Shown: positions 23,972 through 29,641 of the stretch, piece after piece
Numbering within the stretch: the stretch's first letter is position 1
Layout: each line of letters begins with the position of its first letter
NCBI RefSeq assembly: GCF_910586915.1
Contig: NZ_CAJULN010000034.1
Coordinates: 1-29,641 of the forward strand
Length of the DNA stretch: 29,641 nt
Direction of reading: 5' to 3'
From: an uncultured Bacteroides sp.
GTDB taxonomy: Bacteria > Bacteroidota > Bacteroidia > Bacteroidales > Bacteroidaceae
Position numbers and translations under genes: made by a program
Notes under the pieces: generated by a model
What the model was told of the DNA's origin: nothing
The model's database searches: none
Seen by the model: the letters and a program-made list of their open reading frames with translations, nothing else

Positions 23972-25409
23972 TTTGTGGAAAACACTGGATTGGGTAACGA
24001 TTGTCATTTACTTGTTGTTGATAGTCGGTGGCTGGTTTAGCGTCTGCGGAGCCAGTTATGATTATGGTGATCGCGATTTTCTTGACTTCTCTACCCGTAC
24101 AGGCAGGCAGTTTGTATGGATTATCTGCTCTTTCGGGCTTGGTTTTGTATTGCTGATGTTGGAAGACCGGATGTATGATATGTTCGCGTACATTATATAT
24201 ATAGGGATGATACTGCTACTTATCGTCACTATCTTTATTGCACCCGACACGAAAGGTTCGCGCTCCTGGCTTGTGATGGGACCTGTCAGTCTGCAACCGG
24301 CCGAGTTAGCGAAATTTGCTACAGCGTTGGCTTTGGCGAAGTATATGAACGGGTACTCGTTCAGCATCAGCAAGGAAAAGTGTGCCTTGATTTTGGGATT
24401 AATTATCCTGCTTCCGACGTTACTGATTATCGGTCAGCGTGAAACCGGTTCCGCTTTGGTATATCTCGCCTTTTTCCTGGTTCTTTATCGGGAAGGAATG
24501 CCGGGTGTCGTACTCTTTTCCGGAGTATGTGCGGTGATTTATTTTGTAGTCGGTATCCGTTTCGACGAAGTGTTTATAGCAGATACTCCTACACCGTTGG
24601 GAGAATTTGTAGTCCTGCTTTTAATTTTGTTGTTCGCCGGAGGGATGGTGTTGGTATATCGTAAGAAAATTGCGCCTGCCCGTAACATTATCGGCGGAAG
24701 TTTGGGTGTGTTGTTAATTGCCTATCTTATATCCGAATATTGGATACATTTCAGTCTCGTCTGGATACAATGGGGGCTGTGTGCGGTGGTGGTAGGCTAT
24801 CTGCTTTACTTGGCATTGAGCGAGCGGCAACGTACCTATTTTCTGATAGCCTTGTTCACTGTCGGTTCAATAAGTTTTCTGTATTCCAGCAGCTATGTTT
24901 TTGATAATGTGTTGGAACCTCATCAGCAAGTCCGTATCAAAGTAGTGCTGGGCTTGGAAGATGACTTGACCGGAGCCGGATACAACGTGAATCAATCCAA
25001 GATTGCCATCGGTTCCGGCGGACTGACGGGGAAAGGTTTTCTGAATGGTACGCAGACCAAATTGAAGTATGTGCCCGAACAAGATACCGATTTTATTTTC
25101 TGTACGGTAGGAGAGGAGCAAGGTTTTGTCGGCTCGGCTGCTGTTCTGATTGTTTTTCTTATTCTGATTTTGCGGTTGATATTTTTGTCCGAGCGGCAAC
25201 CCTCCACTTTCGGGCGGGTGTATGGCTATTCGGTTGTCAGCATATTCCTCTTTCACCTGTTTATTAATATCGGGATGGTATTGGGGCTGACTCCGGTAAT
25301 TGGTATCCCGTTGCCGTTCTTCAGCTACGGAGGGTCTTCCTTGTGGGGCTTTACGATACTGCTGTTTATCTTCCTGCGGCTGGATGCGGGACGCGGTAGA
25401 AGGTTGTAA
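23952..25409 (+). CDS. rodA: RodA, SEDS-family peptidoglycan glycosyltransferase
   Basis: A 485-residue polytopic membrane enzyme that polymerises lipid II during elongation together with PBP2. Conserved SEDS pieces are present: PAELAKFATALALAKY, GQRETGSALVY, the catalytic region EQDTDFIF with Asp380 (equivalent to E. coli Asp262), GEEQGFVGS, and IGIPLPFFSYGGSS near the C-terminus. It is about 115 residues longer than E. coli RodA (370). The extra sequence lies in the middle (about 200-315) and contains up to four hydrophobic segments. The ATG at 23952 overlaps the end of mrdA by 20 bp; this start keeps a short cytoplasmic N-terminus. Confidence 0.96.
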   Translation: MVTRNDSLWKTLDWVTIVIYLLLIVGGWFSVCGASYDYGDRDFLDFSTRTGRQFVWIICSFGLGFVLLMLEDRMYDMFAYIIYIGMILLLIVTIFIAPDTKGSRSWLVMGPVSLQPAELAKFATALALAKYMNGYSFSISKEKCALILGLIILLPTLLIIGQRETGSALVYLAFFLVLYREGMPGVVLFSGVCAVIYFVVGIRFDEVFIADTPTPLGEFVVLLLILLFAGGMVLVYRKKIAPARNIIGGSLGVLLIAYLISEYWIHFSLVWIQWGLCAVVVGYLLYLALSERQRTYFLIALFTVGSISFLYSSSYVFDNVLEPHQQVRIKVVLGLEDDLTGAGYNVNQSKIAIGSGGLTGKGFLNGTQTKLKYVPEQDTDFIFCTVGEEQGFVGSAAVLIVFLILILRLIFLSERQPSTFGRVYGYSVVSIFLFHLFINIGMVLGLTPVIGIPLPFFSYGGSSLWGFTILLFIFLRLDAGRGRRL

Positions 25410-25412
25410 CCC

Positions 25413-25435
25413 AGACAAAATCACTTTTGTCTTTT
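25413..25435 (+). terminator. Short terminator-like hairpin between rodA and gldH
   Basis: AGACAAAA (25413-25420) pairs perfectly with TTTTGTCT (25425-25432) around a TCAC loop, followed by three more T. It starts 3 bp after the rodA stop. The loop contains the gldH stop codon on the other strand, so the right arm is gldH coding sequence. On the minus strand no T run follows, so it should act mainly on rodA transcripts. The stem is AT-rich and the T run is short. Confidence 0.5.
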
Positions 25436-25915
25436 CGGCTGCCGTCTTTCAATTCGTATTCCGATGTCATTTATTCCTTGCAGTTTCCCGTCTTTCATGC
25501 CACTTGCTACTTTAACGGTGTACTTGCCCGGATGCAACGGCTGTATGGCTTTCACGAACCTCTCTGACTGGTAAACGCTTTCCCATCCTTTTCCTGTCCA
25601 TCGTCCGGTAGAGTCTGTCAAGCAGATGGCAATGGTGTCGGTGTGCCACACGGTAGAATCCTGCATATTCTGCGAGAGAACCAAATGCAAATCGCGGTAA
25701 GGATAATCCGTCCTGTTGCGGACTTCTGCAAATAGCTTGAGTATGGTTGGCACGCTGTCGGCGACAGGAATAAGAAAAGAGAGCGTATCACTCTTTTCCC
25801 AACCTGCGGAGGGGAGGGATTGGTAAGAGTGATACACTGTATTCTTGTTGCCGCAGGCGGCTATCAGGCAAGCAGCGAGCAGACCCAAAAAACTATTCTT
25901 GAGAAGGCTTTTCAT
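25421..25915 (-). CDS. gldH: GldH family lipoprotein
   Basis: A 164-residue lipoprotein. The signal peptide ends in lipobox LIAAC, so Cys21 should be acylated. The body (YHSYQSLPSAGWEKSDTLSF, later RNRTDYPYRDLHLVLSQ) matches the gliding-motility lipoprotein GldH family. In Flavobacterium GldH is needed for gliding, but homologues occur across non-gliding Bacteroidetes, where the role is unclear. The residues after Cys21 (GNKN) are not acidic, so it probably faces the periplasm. The frame stays open upstream to 26329, but that part is the out-of-phase shadow of the low-complexity ricT tail. The ATG at 25915 gives the only proper signal peptide and overlaps the end of ricT by 23 bp, implying coupled translation. 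Confidence 0.85.
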   Translation of the reverse strand: MKSLLKNSFLGLLAACLIAACGNKNTVYHSYQSLPSAGWEKSDTLSFLIPVADSVPTILKLFAEVRNRTDYPYRDLHLVLSQNMQDSTVWHTDTIAICLTDSTGRWTGKGWESVYQSERFVKAIQPLHPGKYTVKVASGMKDGKLQGINDIGIRIERRQPKRQK

Positions 25916-27305
25916 GCTGATTGTGCGGTTTCTCCTGATTTGGCTTTCTTTCGTTTCTTTCCGGTTTTTCCCCTCTTTCGGGTTTGGGGCGGCGTTCCTG
26001 TCCTTGTGGACGGTCATGACGCTTGTTTTCATTATTCCGTCCCTGGTTTTGTCCCTTGTTCCGGTCGTTGTTTTTCGGGCGGTTCTCCTTTTCCCCTCTG
26101 TTGCCGTTTTCTGGCGGCGTTTGCGGACGGGGAGCGTTTTCGCGCTGGGGTTGTTGCTGACGGTTGCCACCCTCTGCCTGTTGCTGCTGACGGTTGTTAT
26201 TTCCTTTCTTCTTCTTTTTGTTGTTTTTGCCGGCCTCTTTATTATTCCGGCTGCGGTCAAAACGGGTGACGCTTTCTTGTTCCAACAAATCCACCGGCTT
26301 CTTCGGTTCTGCCTTTCTTTCTTCTTCAACCAGGCTGTCGGGCTTCATGCCTTTCCGGTTCATTGAGATAATTTCAAAAGCCCGCTTGCCACTGATTGTC
26401 ACCAAATTGGCGGGGAAACTCTTGTCTGTAGAATAAGAAATCTGATTGTTCAGGATATCCGCTTTGAAGAAATAGAAAGTACCATCCTTTGTTTCGAGTT
26501 CTATCTCTTTAGAAGGAAGGCGTTTCTGAGCTTCCACATAGCAGTCTACCTCATAGTTCAGGCAGCATTTCAGTTTGGCACACTGTCCGGCAAGTTTTTG
26601 CGGATTCAGGGAGATGTCTTGATAGCGGGCGGCACTGGTAGATACCGATACGAAGTTTGTCATCCATGTGGCGCAGCAAAGCTCACGTCCGCAGGGACCG
26701 ATACCACCGATGCGTCCTGCTTCCTGGCGTGCGCCGATTTGTTTCATTTCGATGCGTACGCGGAATGCTTCGGCCAGTACCTTAATCAGTTGGCGGAAAT
26801 CCACACGTTCGTCGGCGATGTAATAGAAGATGGCCTTGTTGCCGTCTCCCTGGTATTCCACATCTCCGATTTTCATGTTCAGATGCAGGTTCAGCGCAAT
26901 TTGGCGTGCGCGAATCATTGTGGCGTGTTCCTTGCTTTTGGCTTCGTTGAATTTTTCCATATCCACCGGTTTGGCTTTCCGGTAAATGCGTTTGATTTCG
27001 ACGTCTGTCTTGAAGTTTGCTTTCTTCATTTGCAGGGGGACAAGTCTGCCGGTCAATGTCACCACTCCGATGTCGTGTCCCGGTGTAGCTTCAACGGCAA
27101 CGATATCACCCTTTTCCAGCTTTATTTTATTGCTGTTGCGGTAATATCCCTTCCGCGTATTTTTGAATTGCACTTCCACCATGTCGCTCTCTTCCGCATT
27201 GCCCGGGATGTCTGCCAGCCAATCGTAGATGTTTAGTTTTTTATCTTGTCGGGAGCATCCTTTGCAACAAAGGCCGTTGCTCCCATTATGAAGTTTATAT
27301 TCCAT
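25893..27305 (-). CDS. ricT: PSP1-domain (RicT/YaaT-like) protein with long basic disordered tail
   Basis: A 470-residue cytoplasmic protein. Residues about 40-320 are the PSP1/RicT core, with the cysteine-rich signature GPCGRELCC (Cys205, 210, 211) and CAKLKCCLNYE (Cys242, 247, 248). In Bacillus subtilis RicT the corresponding cysteines help hold an iron-sulfur cluster in the complex that steers RNase Y. An extra CCKGC cluster lies at 13-17. From about 350 to the end the sequence is almost only N, Q, K, R, E, P and G, a strongly basic low-complexity tail without hydrophobic residues. It lies 14 bp after holB and overlaps gldH by 23 bp, in the order metF-holB-ricT-gldH. The function in Bacteroides is inferred from the family only. 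Confidence 0.9.
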   Translation of the reverse strand: MEYKLHNGSNGLCCKGCSRQDKKLNIYDWLADIPGNAEESDMVEVQFKNTRKGYYRNSNKIKLEKGDIVAVEATPGHDIGVVTLTGRLVPLQMKKANFKTDVEIKRIYRKAKPVDMEKFNEAKSKEHATMIRARQIALNLHLNMKIGDVEYQGDGNKAIFYYIADERVDFRQLIKVLAEAFRVRIEMKQIGARQEAGRIGGIGPCGRELCCATWMTNFVSVSTSAARYQDISLNPQKLAGQCAKLKCCLNYEVDCYVEAQKRLPSKEIELETKDGTFYFFKADILNNQISYSTDKSFPANLVTISGKRAFEIISMNRKGMKPDSLVEEERKAEPKKPVDLLEQESVTRFDRSRNNKEAGKNNKKKKKGNNNRQQQQAEGGNRQQQPQRENAPRPQTPPENGNRGEKENRPKNNDRNKGQNQGRNNENKRHDRPQGQERRPKPERGEKPERNERKPNQEKPHNQHEKPSQE

Positions 27306-27319
27306 AGTTTATATATTTA

Positions 27320-28447
27320 TTATTGCTTCAACAGTACAATCATCTTCAGCGAGAAGTCGAAAAATACCATCTTGGCATTTACATTCTGTTCAATATGCAA
27401 CTGCGCTTCGCTCAGTTCGTCCATGAGTCCTATCACATTCCGTTCGTTGACAAAGGGGGCGAAGCGGGCTGCGAAATTCTGTTCGTCGCTCGTCATATAC
27501 GTCAGGTCGCGTTGGTGGAAGTTGAAGATAAAGTTCTCCCGAATCATGCGCTGGCAGTATTCGAGGAAGTTTTTCTGCCGCTCGCGCCCCATACCTGCCA
27601 CTTGCTCGCTCCACATTTTCATCTCTTTGATTTTCCGTTGGTAAGCCAGTCGCATCAGACTGACAAATAAGTCGAAGAACTTCTGATTCTCTTCGTTGAG
27701 GTGAATCGCTTCGAGTGCCTTGATAAAGTTTCCGTTTGCCAGATGGGCGATGGTGGTACTATTGGCGGGCAAGATGTTGTATTTCACCTGTAATACCCGG
27801 TCGATGGCGGCTTCGTCAATCTTGCGCACGTTCATACGCTGGGTACGGCTTAAGATGGTGGACAGAATCATCTCCGGTGCCTCCGATATCAGTAGGAAAA
27901 GCGTTTTTTGGGGCGGTTCTTCAAGCAATTTCAGTAGTTTGTTGGCGCATACCGGATGCATCTTTTCGGGCAGCCATACAATCGTAATCTTAAATCCTCC
28001 TTCGCTGGATTTCAGACTGAGCTTTTTCAGAATCTCGTCACTCTCGGAAGCAAATATCTGCGCTTGCTTGTTTTCTGCTTCTATGCGGTTCAACCAGTGG
28101 TTTAGGTTAAAGTAAGGGGCAGCCAGCACTTGTTCCCTCCATTGCGGGAGGAAGTCGGTGCAGACGGATACTTTGGGGCTCTTCGCTTTGTTGACAATGG
28201 GGAATACGAAATGTGCGTCGGGATGTACCAGTTTATTGAATTTCACGCAGGACGGACACACGCCGCAGGCATCAGTTTCGCTTCGGTTCGTGCAACTGAT
28301 GTAGCGCGCATAGGCGATGGCGAGTGGCATTTTTCCCACGCCTTCCGGTCCGCAAATGAGCCGGGCGTGTGGAATGCGCCCTTCTTTCACTTCCTGAATA
28401 AGCCGTTGCTTGATTTCTTCCTGTCCGATTACGTCTCTGAAAAACAT
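27320..28447 (-). CDS. holB: DNA polymerase III delta' subunit (clamp-loader)
   Basis: A 375-residue AAA+ clamp-loader subunit. It starts MFFRDVIGQEEIKQRLI with the family's IGQ segment. The P-loop is GPEGVGKM (33-40), with Met where Ser/Thr normally coordinates Mg. A zinc-binding set follows: Cys52, Cys61, Cys64, Cys67 (CGVCPSC). LLKLLEEPP and the sensor/arginine-finger region LSRTQRM (Arg201) are present; E. coli delta' has SRC here. The altered P-loop fits delta', which need not hydrolyse ATP, and argues against DnaX. It starts one base after the metF stop and ends 14 bp before ricT, so it is co-transcribed with both. Confidence 0.93.
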   Translation of the reverse strand: MFFRDVIGQEEIKQRLIQEVKEGRIPHARLICGPEGVGKMPLAIAYARYISCTNRSETDACGVCPSCVKFNKLVHPDAHFVFPIVNKAKSPKVSVCTDFLPQWREQVLAAPYFNLNHWLNRIEAENKQAQIFASESDEILKKLSLKSSEGGFKITIVWLPEKMHPVCANKLLKLLEEPPQKTLFLLISEAPEMILSTILSRTQRMNVRKIDEAAIDRVLQVKYNILPANSTTIAHLANGNFIKALEAIHLNEENQKFFDLFVSLMRLAYQRKIKEMKMWSEQVAGMGRERQKNFLEYCQRMIRENFIFNFHQRDLTYMTSDEQNFAARFAPFVNERNVIGLMDELSEAQLHIEQNVNAKMVFFDFSLKMIVLLKQ

Positions 28448-28448
28448 A

Positions 28449-29402
28449 TCAGTAAATGATTTTGGCTACTTCTTTGATACTCTCTACCGCTCCGATGGAG
28501 TAGAAATGGATGCTTGGCACGCCGTGAGCCATCAATTCCTTGCATTGGGCTACACACCATTCGATACCCACCTGTTCGGTGTCCGCATCGTTCTTGCATT
28601 TCATCGCTTCTTTGACCAGCTCTTCCGGTAAGTCAACTTTGAAGGTTTTTGGAACCATGCTGAGTTGTGATAGTTTCTTGAACGGCTTGATTCCCGGAAT
28701 GATAGGCACGTTGATACCTGCTGCTTTGGCGCGTTCTACAAATTCGAAATACTTCCTGTTGTCGTAAAATAGCTGTGTCACGGCATATTCCGCTCCGTTT
28801 TCTACTTTTTTCTTTAGCCAGTAGAGGTCGGTTTCGATGTTCGGCGCTTCTTCGTGCTTCTCCGGATAGCAAGCCACCCCGTACGAGAACGGAGTATTGG
28901 TGACTTTCATCTCCGAACCGTCCACAAAGATTCCTTGGTTGAAGTTATTGATTTGCTCCTGCAACTCGATGGCGTGATGGTATCCGTCGCCCTCGGGGGT
29001 GAATACCGACTCATGCTTTGCTTTGTCGCCGCGCAGCACTAACAGTTCCGTGATGTTCAGAAATTGCAGGTCGAGCAGTACATATTCGGTTTCTTCGCGC
29101 GTAAATCCGCTACACAGAATATGTGGAACTACCGTAAGGTTGTATTTGTTCTGAATGGCGGCAGCCACAGCAACTGTACCCGGACGCCTTCTCAAACGGT
29201 TTCTCTGAAACAGTCCGTTACCGAGATCTTTATACACGTATTCGCTGCGGTGGGTGGTAATATTGATATATTTCGGGTCAAATTCCCTCAATGTGTCGAT
29301 AGTCTGATATAACTTTTCTATTCCGGTTCCTTTCAGCGGTGGAAGTATTTCGAAAGAAAAAGCCGTTTTCTTGTTGCTATGTATTAAATCTATTACTTTC
29401 AT
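28449..29402 (-). CDS. metF: Methylenetetrahydrofolate reductase
   Basis: A 317-residue flavoenzyme reducing 5,10-methylene-THF to 5-methyl-THF, the methyl donor for methionine synthesis. It starts with the conserved strand FSFEILPP (15-22), where Glu18 corresponds to the catalytic Glu28 of E. coli MetF. LRGDKA (Arg124-Gly-Asp126) is the flavin/folate-binding loop, and AVTQLFYDN is the typical substrate strand. Length is close to E. coli MetF (296 aa). It is the first gene of the metF-holB-ricT-gldH operon, with a promoter core about 53 bp upstream. I see no SAM riboswitch or other structured leader. Confidence 0.96.
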   Translation of the reverse strand: MKVIDLIHSNKKTAFSFEILPPLKGTGIEKLYQTIDTLREFDPKYINITTHRSEYVYKDLGNGLFQRNRLRRRPGTVAVAAAIQNKYNLTVVPHILCSGFTREETEYVLLDLQFLNITELLVLRGDKAKHESVFTPEGDGYHHAIELQEQINNFNQGIFVDGSEMKVTNTPFSYGVACYPEKHEEAPNIETDLYWLKKKVENGAEYAVTQLFYDNRKYFEFVERAKAAGINVPIIPGIKPFKKLSQLSMVPKTFKVDLPEELVKEAMKCKNDADTEQVGIEWCVAQCKELMAHGVPSIHFYSIGAVESIKEVAKIIY

Positions 29403-29454
29403 TCTTTTTGGCTAATGTTTGTTTATCTGCCCGGACTAAACGTGCATATTGGGA

Positions 29455-29462
29455 CAAAAATA
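29455..29462 (-). promoter_or_regulatory. Promoter -7 element for the metF operon
   Basis: On the minus strand TATTTTTG followed by T matches TAnnTTTG, 52 bp before the metF ATG. No TTTG is found at the -33 distance. Transcription should begin near 29446-29449, giving a leader of about 45 nt. Confidence 0.6.
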
Positions 29463-29641
29463 CGAAAAAAGAAAGATTTCTTCTTGATTTACTCTAAAAT
29501 AGTTTGATTTTTTATTGTACTATTATGGGTAGAAGCGGGGATATCTCCTGTGGGATATGCTCCGAATGTATCTCCTTCCCCTTTCCTTTTCTTCAAAACG
29601 TCTTATTTTCTTCCTCATAAACAGTTAGTTACAGCTTATAT
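29463..29641. other. AT-rich end of window, no supported gene
   Basis: No convincing coding frame lies here. A 31-codon basic frame on the minus strand (29618-29523) is too short and has no clear promoter. Two similar 12-bp stretches, GGGGATATCTCC (29537-29548) and GGGATATGCTCC (29552-29563), stand close together without a known role. Confidence 0.5.

Noticed and set aside
25916..26329. N-terminal extension of the gldH frame (138 basic residues)
   Set aside because: It is the out-of-phase reading of the ricT low-complexity tail; the gldH signal peptide begins at 25915.
25845..26366. 173-codon plus-strand frame resembling a membrane protein
   Set aside because: Its hydrophobicity is the mirror of the Lys/Asn/Gln/Arg-rich ricT tail on the other strand, so the apparent membrane segments are an artefact.
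29403..29462. SAM or other riboswitch upstream of metF
   Set aside because: The leader is only about 45 nt and shows no paired stems or terminator, too small for a known methionine-related riboswitch.
29523..29618. 31-codon very basic minus-strand frame at the window edge
   Set aside because: Too short, no TAnnTTTG promoter visible in the window, and composition follows the purine-rich strand.

Overview
The window looks like a chromosomal housekeeping segment of a Bacteroidales bacterium, most likely Bacteroides or a close relative. Four things point there: promoter cores of the TAnnTTTG type instead of a sigma70 -10 box; weak A-rich ribosome binding sites; a lipoprotein TamA homologue (TamL) next to TamB; and the gene orders purH-mreBCD-mrdA-rodA and metF-holB-ricT(PSP1)-gldH. 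I see no mobile element, phage gene, CRISPR array, rRNA or tRNA.

Left part (1-5448, + strand): the 3' end of a cyclophilin-type prolyl isomerase, a single-unit M16 zinc peptidase and a MATE exporter form a tight run. A large membrane-bound hybrid histidine kinase follows (HisKA-HATPase-receiver-Hpt), with no DNA-binding partner nearby. Next, 5532-12388 encodes the envelope pair tamB and tamL, 5 bp apart, which should link inner and outer membrane for envelope assembly or lipid transport.

Middle (12389-17960): a sugar-phosphate nucleotidyltransferase has a near-ideal Bacteroides promoter and a strong terminator. A 540-bp intergenic region follows. It holds a convergent 27-codon small ORF, a block of four 22-bp tandem repeats preceded by one inverted copy, a perfect 9-bp dyad and a promoter core. 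An ABC-F ATPase comes next; its true start is a GTG inside the longest open frame. An M13 (PepO-like) lipoprotein endopeptidase sits 17 bp further on.

Right part: purH leads the cell-elongation operon mreB-mreC-mreD-mrdA(PBP2)-rodA (18113-25409). It converges on a minus-strand operon, metF-holB-ricT-gldH (29402 down to 25421), with a small hairpin between them. ricT has a long basic disordered tail whose last codons overlap the gldH start.

The genes are ordinary core functions. The least explained pieces are the 13.4-13.9 kb intergenic region, the cationic tail of the RicT homologue, the enlarged RodA and the orphan phosphorelay kinase. I found no clear new multi-gene system.
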